Shown here: positions 48,009 to 60,640 of the stretch, in pieces
Layout of the letters: each line of letters opens with the position of its first letter
Numbering within the stretch: the stretch's first letter is position 1
Notes under the pieces: model-generated
What the model saw: only the letters and a program-made list of their open reading frames with translations
Told to the model about the DNA's origin: nothing
Databases searched by the model: none
Position numbers and translations under genes: made by a program
From: Pinus tabuliformis
Lineage: Eukaryota; Streptophyta; Pinopsida; Pinales; Pinaceae
Assembly (NCBI GenBank): GCA_031772625.1
Contig: CM062814.1
Span: 822,810,757-822,874,756 of the forward strand
DNA length: 64,000 nt
Direction of reading: 5' to 3'

Positions 48009-49378
48009 TGACCTGAAATGGAGCAGATTAGTAATGCTGTGCTAATTCCCCATTCAGAATAAAACCTAAGATGCATATCATTTTCTTATCAAGTGCTTAA
48101 GGATTCAATATTTTTTCTTAATTAACCGATTCCCATGAGAGTTTCTTATGTAAATGTTAGAAACAATTTAACATAAAACATATGTTGAACAACAGAAAAA
48201 TAACAACAAAGAACATCAAAATACAACACACATCAAGTACATGATTACGTCTGCTTGGTCCAGCTTCCAATGGCTTGGGCCTCTCTATTATGCTCAAATT
48301 ACAACAAAAGTGTGTTTACAATGCTCAGATGCCTCTAAAACCTGTCTCCATGAGTTCAGAATACTCAAAAATCCCTATCTAGCTTATTTTTACATCAAAT
48401 TGGGATAAGAACAGAAGAATTTATGACTTCTCCTAGTTCTCCCACTATTTGTTCCAAAAAATGCTCCAAAACCGACATAATCCCACAAATTTGCTCCAAA
48501 ATATGCTAAATGATCGAGAATTTGGCAACACCGCGGGCCATAACATGTCGGCCATGTCACAAATCACAATCGGTGGAGTTTCGTGGTCTTATGGACTGTG
48601 AACTAGGCGGGCGATATGCGATTGCGATACGAGAGACCCGCTGGGAGTATTAAACTTAACATATAAATTATCGCATCGAGAACCCAATCGCAAATCGCAA
48701 TCAGCGCTTTCCATCGGTGGATACTAAAACCCATACCACTACAGAACCACCAGGATTATCAAACCTAGTCCATAAAATATCTGGTCTAGAGCCCCATCGC
48801 AAATCGCAATCAACGTTTTCCCTCGATGGATATCAAAGTCCATAAAATTGTGATATCAACGGACCCGCCGGGCTATGAAATATAGTGTATAACATATCGC
48901 GTCCGAGGACCTTTCGCAATCGGTGGAGTACCGGGGGTAACATAAATATTAGCAGGGTTTTGGTGCGATATGTGATTTTGATTATCGCAAATCGCAACCC
49001 AACCTACCAGGGGCCGATTTCCATAATATCTTCCACCTGCGATATGCCATTACGATTAGATCGCATCGCAACTTATCTGCGTTGGGGATGATTCTTAACC
49101 CGTGTCCTATGTTTTTCCTCGATATGTGACATGCGTGACCCAATGGAAACTTGCCACTTGGCACTTCCCCATTCGCTGGGACCTTTGCCATGTCATCCAA
49201 TCCTGCCATGTGTCCAAGTCAAACCTGAAATTTGACTTGCTCTAACTTCTGCATATGAGCTCGTATTTGAGTGTCGTTAACATTGTTAGATTCAGAATGA
49301 CGAGCTCTTCGATCTAAGGCGAAGTTTGAAAAAATTCTGACACTTTGATTTTTGAGCATAAACTCGAGCACCTGATTA
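48009..49378 (-). repeat. 3' LTR of chromovirus B
   Basis: 1370 bp, partner of 54208-55538, starting (minus strand) TAATCAGGTGCTCG. It holds a GCGAT/TCGCAAATCGCAA-rich tract at about 48590-49080. Confidence 0.88.
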
Positions 49379-49439
49379 CTCCTCCCCACTAGAAGCCTTT
49401 TAGACCCCAAAAGGTTATATTCAGTTGTTGAACAAATGA

Positions 49440-50995
49440 GGGTACTATTCCCTCACCTTCCCCTCTTCAATCCATTTTGATTTTGATGGATTTTTACCTT
49501 TGAGACCCACTCAAAGATAATCAAAATTTCCCCTCTTTGATGACCTCATTCTTTTGTCAAGTATGGTGTCTTGCTGAAGCTCATCAAAAAATTCTGGAGA
49601 AAAATCTTCAATTGATGGAATTTGTACACTTTCTCCTTGATCTTCAATCAAAGGAGGCTCATAGAATCTCAAATTTCAACATTAATAATGGAATACATTT
49701 GCATATATGAAGGCAAATCTAGCTCAAAAGCATTATTACCAATCTTTTTCGGAATTTTAAATGGACCATAACGGATTGGTTTCATCTTTTTACCTTCACC
49801 TTGAAGCCTTTCCTTGCTAATTTAAAGCCAAACTTCATCACTTACTTGAAACTGATGGTCCACACTATGCTTATCATGTCTTGCCTTATACTTGCCTTGA
49901 CTCTTTTCTAGTTGTTCTTGAACTGTTTGGTGAATCAACTGAATTTGCTCAATGCATTTCTTTGCTTTGTCTATGTCGTTGTGTCCATCTACAACTACAT
50001 CTTTCTCAAAGATGAAATCCAAAGGTGATTTAGGCAAATAACTAAAACATGCCTCAAAGGGCGAAGTTAGAGTAGAAGAGTTTTTTTCTCGGTTGTAAGC
50101 ATGTTGAATATAATGCAATTGTTCATCCCTCAACTTAGGATGTTTGCTACAATATCCTCTTAGAAAATGAATAACTGTCATGTTAACCACTTTAGTTTGA
50201 CCATCTATTTGCAGATGGAAGTCTGTACTTTTCTTCAACTGGGTGTCCATTAAGTTCCATAAACTTGACCAAAAATTTCCAACAAATTGGGAATCACGAT
50301 CACTTACAATAGAAGTAGGTAATTCAAAATGAACCCATACATTTTGAAAGAAAAGTTGAGTTGTTTGTTAAGCTGTAATTATTTTTTTACAAGGCATTAA
50401 TATGCACATCTTGTTGAACCTATCCACAACTACATACAAATAATCATGACCTTTTCTTGATAAAGGAAGACCTCCTACAAAATCCATAGAAACACTTTCC
50501 CATGGACGTGAAGGTACTGGAAGTGGTGTGTACAATCCTTGTTTCCAATTACTAGGCTTACTGACTGCACACAATGAACAACCTTTTGATAAAATGTGAT
50601 ACACTTTCAAGCATACAAGGCCAGTAAAAATACCTCTGAAGATTTACCACTGTTTTACTTACACTGAAATGTCCAGCAATAAGAGAAGTGTACGCTTCCC
50701 TTGTGACATTTACTCTCTCTCCCTATGGAACACAAAGTTTTCCTAAATGATACAACAAATTATTATGTACATGGTAGTCTAATTCCTCAACTTGGTGGCC
50801 TTGACTCAAGTTTGAAGATACCTCTTGAAAGTCAGCATCATTTGCATATTGTTCAACATAAGTTTCAGGAAAAACAGAATCATTCTTGAGTAAAATGGCT
50901 ACATTAACAACCGGTCTAGAAAGCATATAAGGAAATTTGTTATAAATACCTTTCTTGTACCTGATTACCAAGTGGAATTGCTGTAAAAATCCCAC
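49440..50995 (-). pseudogene. chromovirus B integrase and chromodomain-like tail
   Basis: Pieces in two frames. MGFLQQFHLVIRYK begins the segment after RNase H. Integrase core shows MDFVGGLPLSRKGHDYLYVV and then HLQIDGQTKVVN, with Lys (codon 50191-50193) at the catalytic Glu position, as in chromovirus A. HYIQHAYNREKNSSTLTSPF follows. The tail (49440-49570) reads TILDKRMRSSKRG then VGLKGKNPSKSKW, matching the chromodomain-like tail of A. Confidence 0.8.
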
Positions 50996-51043
50996 CCATC
51001 GAAAGTGCCTTGATTGACGTAATTTTGTTTGAGATTGTAGATA

Positions 51044-52271
51044 TCACAAAGGTTGATGATCAGTGCGAATAATGGTTTCTTTACCCATCAAGTAATGCTT
51101 CCATTTCTTTAGACTTTGCACCAATGGATAAAGCTCTTTATCATATGTAGGATACTTAATAACAACACCATTAAAAATTTCAGAATGAAATGAAATGGGC
51201 TTACCATGTTGTAAAAGAACTGCACCCATGGCATAATCACTTGTCTCTGTTTGTATTTCAAATGGTTGTTTCAAATCCGACAATGCTAAAACTGGGGCTG
51301 AAATGATCTATTGTTTTAAAACATCAAATGCTTTTTTTTGTTTTCCTCCCCACTAGAAGACAACCTTCATGCTGGTCAAAGCATGCAGTGGAGTTTCTAT
51401 GGAAGAGAAATTGGAAATAAACTTCCTTCAGTACTGCACTGCTCCCAGAAAACTCCTTACTTCTGAGATTGATTTGGGTATTGGCCACTTCACAATGACC
51501 GAAAGTTTAGAGGGGTCAATCTTAAGCTCACCTCCTCCAATTATATGACCCAAATACACTAAGGAAGTATTCCCAAATTCACATTTAGACATCTTCATAA
51601 ATAACTGTTATTTTCTCAAGACATTCAACACTTTCCTCACATGCTTGACATGCTCTTCTCATGATTTGTTGAATATCAAATATCATCTAAATAGATAATT
51701 ACAAACTCATCAAGAAAGGATCTTAAAACATCAGTCATAACTCTCATGAATGTAGTTGGAGCATTGCAAAGATCGAAAGGCATAACTAGCCACTCAAACA
51801 ATCCCTGTTTGGTTTTTAAAGCAATCTTCCAAATATCCTCCTCAGCTATTCTAACTTGATGATATCCACTTCTCAAGTCTAATTTAGTGAAATATTTTAC
51901 ATTCTTCAATTGATCTAGCAAATCATTTATTCTGGGTAGTGTGTATCAATTCTTTATGGTAATTTTATTCAAAGCTTGATAATCTACACACATGCGCCAA
52001 GTTCCATCTTCCTCGGGTACCAAAACAATTGGTGAACCACATGGCGAAGTAGAGGGATGAATTACACTTTTATCTAACAATTCCTGGACTTGTTTCTTAA
52101 TTTTAAACTTTCCAGAATTGACATTCGATATATAACAATGTTTGGGAGTGAATAGTCTTGTTGTAGCTGAATTTCATGTTGAATTCCCCTTTTTGGTGGC
52201 ATTCCCTTTGGTTCTTGAAACATGTCTCCATATTGATTGACCACATCAACCAATTCAGCTTTCAGATTCAT
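51044..52271 (-). pseudogene. chromovirus B reverse transcriptase and RNase H
   Basis: RT core [20 protein letters not shown] and catalytic IYLDDI (about 51680), then RNase H with TSDYAMGAVLLQHGKPISF and YDKELYPLV. These pieces lie in at least three frames with stops between them. They align closely with A and supply the comparison that identifies several A stops as former glutamine codons. Confidence 0.82.
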
Positions 52272-52355
52272 GTCACAACCTGCAAAGGAATCATGCTCTG
52301 TGTCATTCTTCTACTTAAGCATAAGGAGCACGAGACTCTTGCTGGAATTGACCAG

Positions 52356-53987
52356 TCATTTCATTTGCCTTGTGCTTGCCAAAGACATATTAAGCTTCCT
52401 ACGATGGGATCTCACAATATACTCCACTCCGTATTTGAACAAATGATATTTGTTCTCAAATATATGGAAAACGACTTTCCTGTCATACAGATACAGGCTT
52501 CGCAACACAATTACAGAAATATCCAGCAGCACTACATCTAATTCAACTTCATCAACGAAATTAGCAGTAATTGCAAACCTGAAAACACATTTCCTTGTGA
52601 CCTGAAGATTTGCATCCTTGGTTATCCAACCAAAAAAATACGGTTTATGATGAAGCATTGTTTTCAGATTCAATTTCTTGACCAAGTCTGTAGAAATTAA
52701 ATTTGCCTGAGATCCACTGTCAAACAACGTATCAATCTTGGTGTGTTTGAAAATAACTCGGATATGGAACAACTCAATTTTGTTTTCCTCATTTGAAGCG
52801 TTATTGTAGTTATTTGCTACGCTGGTACTTGCCACAACTTCCTCTTTGCTTTCTTTTCCTTTAGTGATTGTGGCTGCAATCTTTGCTTCATCACATGAGT
52901 CAGAACTCAAGTCTCTTTGTACAACAAAGTTTGTCTTCAGTTTCCCTTTATTGTTAGATTTCTTTAGTTGTAATTCTGGATGAAGCTTCCAGCAATGCAC
53001 TTCATCATGGCCCTCTTTGGAATAATTCTTGCACACAGGTTTCTCCCCTTCTTTCTTAACATAAGCATTTTTCTTCTGCTTTCCTTTAAATTTCTTCCAT
53101 TTTCCACCATTCTGGAATTGGTTCTTCTCACCTTCTTCTTGCACATTTTTCCCTCTTGCTTCGAGGTGTGTAGCTTGAACACGGACCTCATCATGATTCG
53201 TGGGGTTAAACATAAGAATGGTATGTTGAAGATAGCTATGCAAACCTCCTATATATTTCAGCAAAGTATCTTGTGACTGTAAGTTTACTCCTAGCATAAG
53301 AGCTCTTCTCCTAAACTCTTGAGTATACTTTTGCACATTTTGACCTTTTAACTGTATGAAATTTTGCCAATTCATGATAGCTTTTTGCAAGAGCTAAAGG
53401 GTAGAATTGTCTTTTTGTAGCAGTAATGAAATCAGACTAAATAATAGAGATCTTACCATGTTTTTTGATCTTGTCTTGAGTTCTTGTTTCCCACCAAACA
53501 AGTGTTGTACCCTCCATTCTCAAGGACGCCAACTGAATCTTGATATCATCCCCATGAAGGTTTTGAATTCTACAATACACCTCCAACTAACGATTCCAAT
53601 TATCTAGCTTCTCTGCATTCACTTCACCATTGTACATAGGCAACTCAAATTTAACATCAAGCTTTAGAAAAGGTGATTTACCAATTCCTTTTAAAGAATG
53701 ATGATGAGTATGAGTAAGGGTTTTATTAGTGGAAGAGTGTGAAGATGCTTGTGAAGTAGAAGATGAAGAAGATGATGGAGATGGTAGAGGATTGTCTCCA
53801 TTCCCATTACCTCCATTTCCATCACCTCCTCTTGAAGAGCCTTCTCCTTTGGGAGGTTTGGAACTTTCTCCTTGAATTTGCTATTCTTCTCTTCATAGAG
53901 GACCTTCACCATCTCTGTCATATCAAAGAAATCATTTCTGAAGGTATTCTCATCTTTTGTCATGGTAGGTTCTCCTTAATGAGACAT
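52356..53987 (-). pseudogene. chromovirus B gag and protease
   Basis: Probable start ATG at 53987, with a stop four codons later. A long open part (53390-52356) covers the gag domain (LLKYIGGLHSYLQHTILMF), knuckle CKNYSKEGHDEVHC (about 52996-53036, again Tyr for the second Cys) and protease LFDSGSQANLI. The segment before 53390 is frameshifted. Confidence 0.82.
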
Positions 53988-54192
53988 GATCTCTGAAGAC
54001 TCAACTGCAACTTGAGGATGTACTGCTGTAGAAGACTTTCACAACCTTTCTCTTCTTCCACTTGACCCAACTTCAAGGCTTCCAACTAGCTTTCCTTCAC
54101 CTCTTTTGAGCTTTAACCTTGTAAGCATGACATAAACTTGCAAACAATTAAATCCTTCTTTCACAAAGAAAATCTAGTAAGAAAAAACTAGA

Positions 54193-54204
54193 GCTCTGGT
54201 ACCA
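54193..54204 (-). other. primer-binding site of chromovirus B
   Basis: Minus-strand TGGTACCAGAGC, three bases from the 5' LTR end, one difference from the initiator-Met tRNA complement TGGTATCAGAGC. Confidence 0.8.
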
Positions 54205-54207
54205 ACT

Positions 54208-55538
54208 TGATCTGAAATTGAGCAGATTAGTAATGTTGTGCTAATTCCCCATTCAGAATGAAACCCAAGATGTTTATCATTTGCTTATCAAGCGCTTAAG
54301 GATTCAATATTTTTGCTTAATTAACTGATTCCCATGAGAGTTTCTTATGTAAATGTTAGAAATAATTTAACATAAAACATATGTTGAACAACAACAAAAT
54401 AACAACAAAGAACATCAAAATACAATACACAACAAGCACATGATAAAGGATTTCACCCCTCCTAGATTACGTCTCCTTGGTCCATCTTCCAATGGCTTGG
54501 GCCTCTCTATTATGCTCAAATTACAAGAAACATGTATTTACAATGCTCATATGTCTCTAAAACCTGTCTCCATGAGTTCAAAATATTAAAAAATGGCTAT
54601 CTAGCCTCTTCTTTGCATCCAATTTGGATAAGAACTGAAGAAGTTATGGCTTCTCCTAGTTCTCCCACTCTTTGTTCCACAAAATGCTCCAAAACCGACA
54701 TAATCCCACAAATTCATTCCAAAATCCACTAAATGAGAGAGAAGTTGGTCGCGTCGCAGGCCATAACCTATCGGCCATATCCCAAATCGCAATCGGTGGA
54801 GTCATGCGGTCTTATGGACTGTGAACTAGGCAGGCGATATGTGATTGCGATATGGCGGACCTGCCGAGAGTATTAAACTTAACATATAAATTATCGCATC
54901 TGGGAACTCAATCGCAAATCGCAATCAGTGCTTTCCATCAGCGGATACCAAAACCCATACCACTACAGACCGAGTGGGATTATCAAACCTAGTCCATAAA
55001 ATATCGGGTCTGGAGTCTAATCGCAAATCGCAATTGACGTTTTCCCTCGGTGGATATCAAAGTCCATACAACTGCGATATCAACAGAGTACTGAGGGTAA
55101 CATAAATATCAGCGCGGTTTTGGTGCGATATGCGATTGCGATTATCGCAAATCGCAACCCAACTTGCCAAGGGCTGATTTTCATAATACCTTCCACCTGC
55201 GATATGCGATTGAGATTAGATCGCATCGCAACCTCTCTGCGTTGGGGTCGATTCTTAACCTGCATCCTCTGTTTTTCCCCGATATGCGACATGCGGGACC
55301 CAGTGGCAATCTGCCACTTGGCGCTTCCCCATTCATTGGGACCTTTGCAATGCCATCCAATCCTGCCACATGTCCAAGTTAAACCTGAACTTTGACTTGC
55401 TCTAATTTCTACATATGAGCTCGGATTTGAGTGTTGTTCACACCGTTGGATTCAGAATGATAATATCTTCGATCTAAAACTGAGTTTGACAAAATTTTGA
55501 CACTTTGATTTTTGAGCATAAACTTGAGCACCTAATTA
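54208..55538 (-). repeat. 5' LTR of chromovirus B
   Basis: 1331 bp. The TCGCAAATCGCAA-rich tract is at about 54780-55230, matching the other LTR but with many substitutions. Confidence 0.88.
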
Positions 55539-55543
55539 GCTGG

Positions 55544-56074
55544 CCTCCCTTTCACCATAGGGGGTATTCCATGGTGATAATCAAAATTGAATAGTCGTCA
55601 TAAATAGTGTGAATTAGATAGATTTTTCAATTAAACAAATAAATAGATGAGATTATTGAATAAAGAGTGTTTTAAATAAAATAATGTTTTTTGGGAAAAA
55701 GAGACGGTAGGTACATAACTCCTGAAAACTTATTAAATTAAAATTTCATTAATGACAAATGAGGTAAACTAATATATATCATAATTTACAAAGATTAGTG
55801 AGAAATAAAACTAAAATTAAAGAAAAGAGAGAAATTAAAGCACACTAGTGTTAAATACATCTAATTGAACTATGTGGTTTAAATAATATAATATCAAGTA
55901 TTATCATTATTTAACTTGCATAACAATTAGAATATTTTACTTTAATAATTTCAAATAAAAAATATCAAAGAAATATTAAATTAAATGTAATGTGTGAAAC
56001 ATCACACAATCTGAGCAAGTCAAATAATGGTTAATAATTTCACGTTTTTTAGTGATGAAAAATAATGAAAACAA

Positions 56075-56114
<40 letters not shown>

Positions 56115-57356
56115 CTTGTTTTTATGGCTTTTGAATTTACAGTGCACTTAACCCTAAATATCATGGATTCATGGGATTAAACCTACAAACAATAAATTCA
56201 AAATATAATTTAAAGACCCCATATATCAAGTATTTCAAAGTATTTAAAATCATTTATTGTGTTCGATAATAATGCATAATCAAGTTAAGCCACCATTTTG
56301 GAACAATGAACCAGTGCATAAAATTGAAATTAAATAAAGCATAATGGAAGAAAATAAAAGAAAAGAATTATAATATCATTAATAAAACTTCCATGTAACA
56401 ATGAAGGAGACTATTTACATCATGTACAAGATGGTTGTAATAGTTAAAGTCTTCTTCCTCAAAGCTACCATCCTCCAACCTGCCAAAAATCTCTTTGCCC
56501 AAAAAGCTCTCTAAAAGAAACCCTTACATTTTCTTTTATATTTTTGAGAATCATTTCCCATTTAGTGCTCGTAACTACCCACATGAAATTACATTAATAA
56601 TAATTATTTTGACTACATATTTCATCATTTAAATGAATTTTCACTCAAATTCTCCATGTTAAAAATCCTATAAATAATATCTCCTGCATTAAAAGAAAAT
56701 ATATAAATTAATTCTCGAATATAAAACATTTTAATAAATGAAATTAAAATATGACTCACCCTTTCATAATGTTCTCCTCATAATATTATCTCCCATACAT
56801 TATTAATGAAATGCAGTTTTTATCTTAGGTGAAACCCAGTAAAATTTTCCCACTATATAAAACATTAAGTCATAAATTATGTATTTAATGTGAACTTATT
56901 TTCGAGAAACACGAGATATAATCTAAAACATTAAATTTAATATGATTTTCCTTTTTAAACGTTGAACACTTGCATTTCTTAAAAAACCTGCCATGAAATC
57001 TCAATGCTCCTCCCTTGCTAAATTGATGCCTACACAATTTCTTCATCTAGACACTAAAAAACAAGTTTAAATAAAAAACAATTTGATTCAAATTTAAAAT
57101 AAATTTTTAATTATAAATTTCATATTTGTATATTAATATAAATTCTATATAATTTTTTAAATATCCTAACCAATATAATTTTAAATAAAATTTTAATAAT
57201 ATAATATATATATATTAAATTTAAGATTCCAAATATATATAACATTGTAGTTTGAAATGAATATATATTATAGTTCAAAGTTTAGAAATATTATATAGCG
57301 GATAAAGTTAATATACATATATAAATAAATAAAACAAATGAACTTAGTGAAATTTC
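55544..57356. other. AT-rich sequence with a (TA)n microsatellite
   Basis: A (TA)n run covers about 56077-56113. No coding signature or element boundary recognised in the rest. Confidence 0.45.
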
Positions 57357-59080
57357 ATGTGGAGAGAAGCAGAGGAAAAAAGAAAATGGGCACTAGTCGC
57401 TTGGAACACGATTTGTAAATCCAAGCAAGCAGGAGGCCTGGGGCTTCAGGACCCTAAGATAATCAACAAAGCAAATGGAGCAAAGTTGTGGTGGAAATGG
57501 TTAACGAGAGGGGAGACACCTTGGGAAAAATTATGGAAAGTGAAATATGCCCCAAATTGTCAAATAAAAAACTTGATCAGGCTCATGGGTTCAATCCCGA
57601 GGTCAGCCATTTGGTCCCTAGCACAGTCCAACAGGGATATTATACAAAAGCACAACTTCTAGGAAGTAAGAGATGGAAAGAACACCCTATTCTGGGATGA
57701 TGCCTAGTAACAACTACCAAAATTAAATAAACTAGAATGGAGAAGACTACAGGAAGATACAAAGAGACTGAGACTCAGAAAGGTCCACCATTTTTGGTCT
57801 CTGAAGCTTCTAAATAACAAATCAAGAGCATGGAAATTAAACATCCTTTGTCAAACTAATCTAAGCAACTCAGAAATGCAGGATATCACAGAAGAGCTAA
57901 GCAAAAGACAAATCATAACAAATGGAGACAAAGACCAGCTTAGATGGGGATAATGAGAGGGAAGGCAATCTCAAGGAAGCCAAGTTTTATCTCTCGGCCG
58001 AAAATCTCGAGATCCATGACCCAACCTAGAACAAACTTTGGGAGGCTCCTCACTAGCCGAAAATCAAAACTTTCCTATGGGTAATTTTGCACAGAAAGGT
58101 GCTAACTTGGGAGAATCTCACAAAGAGAGGAATGATAGGTCCATCATGGTGTTACCTGTGTGAGCAGGAAGAAGAAAATCTTAACCACTTATTGAACACT
58201 TGTAGATATTTGGAAGCCCTATGGGACTCGTTGGCTATTATATATAGACAAACTGATAAAAACAAAGAAAATATTCAAGACAATTAAAAAATGGCGTGTG
58301 CAATATACCAAGAATGAAGTGGTTAACTCAACCTGGAACTTGTCCCGGGGTTCATCCTTTGGTCACTCTGGAAGGAGTGTAACCGCAGAATCTTCAAAGA
58401 TAAAAAGCTCCCTGTAACAAAATTGATGGAAGAAATTCAACCGTAGATGAAGGAAACCATTAGTAGAAAACTAGTTCAAATGACAGAAGAACAACCATTC
58501 CTTCAAGAAGATATAATTTTAAAGTTTTTGACCTGAATTACCTGGGTGACAAGATCCTCAGACCAAAATAAAACTGTGTCAGGACAGGCACTACACTGTG
58601 GCAAGCGCCTTCAGAAGGTTTCTGGAAATTGAACTTCGATGGTGCGACCAAAGGCAACCCAGGAAGGGTTGGTGGGGGAGGAATCATCAAAGACTGGATG
58701 GGTAAAATTAAAAGGTTATACTTCATTAACATGGGACAAGCCACAAACAATGGAATGAAGTTCTAGGCTCTACAACAAGCATTGGAAACGTTGTGACAAG
58801 AAAGGAAGATAAATGTAATAGTAGAAGGTGACTCAACTCTAGCCACTCAGGCAGCACAAAGACTTCAATGTGGTACCCCGATGAACAAAGTCACGAGGAA
58901 CTAGTGGCTTAGCCAAATTATTCATAGGATTAAGGATCACCTAGAAGAGCTAAACACGGTAGAATTCACTCTAGTCATATGCTCGGCAAATGTGTTGGAA
59001 AACAAAGTGGCCAACAAAGGGGTCAAGAGCACCAGAGTTCTAACTGAAACAACCTGGGAAGAAATGGTGGAAGGATAGCT
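57357..59080 (+). pseudogene. LINE ORF2 C-terminal remnant, second family member
   Basis: RT C-terminal segment (WALVAWNTICKSKQAGGLGL, then AKLWWKWLTRG) at 57357-57662; zf-RVT (RKVLTWENLTKRG, CYLCEQEEENLNHLLNTC) at 58087-58210; RNase H at about 58610-59070 with LNFDGATKGNPGR, NNGMKF (Lys where the catalytic Glu is expected) and VEGDST. The parts lie in different frames with several stops, so this copy has both frameshift and nonsense damage. It is only distantly similar to the LINE at 568-1758. No target duplication or tail was identified. Confidence 0.82.
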
Positions 59081-59199
59081 CAAGGTGGATTGTCGGAAGC
59101 TGGCGGTAAGAGATCTAACCATGTCAGAGGAGCAACATGAAGGACACGGGGTGGGCTAGGAGGCCGAAAACAACCCACCTGGTGAAGGGAATGTTTTAT

Positions 59200-60640
59200 G
59201 ATAAAAATGAGTGGACAAGTAGCGGGAAGTGGGGAAGATCGAGGAGGTACATGTCAACAAGGGTTGAAGCACATGACGACAACTTATGGGAATAAGTGGA
59301 AGCTAGGATCGCATAATCGTCTGCCGGGAGGTGGCATTTATGAGAACGGATGGTCGCAGAAGTGGGGAAGGACAAAACTTAGTGTGAAGTAGTACTACTA
59401 CAATACCATGGCAATAATGGGCCCAGGGAAAATTTTAAGAACCCCCCCTAAATTTATAAATATAATAAATGGGCGAATCTCCGTGGTATATAGGAAAAAT
59501 GGAAGGCGATTTTATCAATAATATAATATGTATATATAATTTTTTGACTAATCTCTCACCAGGCATGGCGAATATTTTACTCAATTATAAAATCTTGTAA
59601 GATCTTGGCGAGTCTTTCACTAAATAATAAAACTTTGTAAAGCCCTAGTGAATCTTAGCATAGGCTACATGCTGGTTTAATTCCCCCATTTAAATAGGCT
59701 ACATTCCAGGTGAATACCATGGGTCAATACCATGTGCCATTTTGGTGAATACCATGGGTCAATACCATGTGCCATTTTTATTTTTATTAATTCTAATATT
59801 AGGGTTAATAATGGTTTTTTGCATGGTATTAATAACAATCTAGTCCATGGTATTTGTCCCATAGTATTTTGGCCATAGGTTTCACCTAAATATAATCCAT
59901 TTTTTGAGTGTTCGTAAATATAAGGTGACTTATGGAGTAAATATAAAAAAATGTTTTATTTGTTTACCATACCTCTCGTTTATTTATATTTTTATTAATT
60001 TACCATGCCTCTTTTACAAATATGGTATTTGGCCCATAGGATTCACTTAAATAAAACCTCTTTCTTGAGCCTTTATAAATAGAACGAGGGTTATGGACTA
60101 AATATAAAAAGAGGTTTTATTTATTTACGATACGTCTAGTTTATTTGTATTTTTATTTATTTACCATACCTTTTGAGTAAGTATAAAAAGAAGTTTTATT
60201 TATTTACCATACCTCCACTTTACTTATATTTTTATTTTTTTACACCCTTGCATGTATATAAGGTGACTTATGGAGCAAATATAAAAAAATGTTTTATTTA
60301 TTTACCATACCTCTCATTTATTTATATTTTTATTCATTTACCATACCTCTTTTATAAATATGGTATTTGGCCCATAGGATTCACTTAAATAAAACCTATT
60401 CTTGAAAATGGCGAATGGATTCACTTAAATAAAACCTATTCTTGAGAATGGGCGAATGGAAGGTTGTAAGTCCTAATTTCAAGGGCTAAATTTACCTTTT
60501 TTACCCTCTCCCTTAAAATAAGGTGGGCTATTTGAGGTGATTTGTAAAAATGAACTATGATACAAAATATTCCCCACTAAAAATTTAAAACCCCTTAATT
60601 TCGCCAAAGGGCGAACATTCGCCCCTAAAATTATCCTTGA
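59200..60640. repeat. AT-rich region with several direct repeats
   Basis: A 35-bp unit is duplicated at 59709 and 59744. A 140-bp unit starting TAAGGTGACTTATGGAG is repeated at 59921-60060 and 60259-60398. A 40-bp unit starting GGATTCACTTAAATAAAACC is duplicated at 60377 and 60417. No coding signature. Confidence 0.7.

Larger units (their letters stand above)
48009..55538 (-). mobile_element. chromovirus B (Ty3/Gypsy)
   Basis: A 7.5-kb minus-strand element of the same family as chromovirus A: 5' LTR 54208-55538, primer-binding site TGGTACCAGAGC (minus strand, 54193-54204), gag-protease, RT, RNase H, integrase, chromodomain-like tail, polypurine tract 49379-49390, 3' LTR 48009-49378. Flanks are GCTAT (48004-48008) and GCTGG (55539-55543), at best a decayed target duplication. 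Coding regions are broken by stops and several frameshifts, so it looks more damaged than A. Confidence 0.88.
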
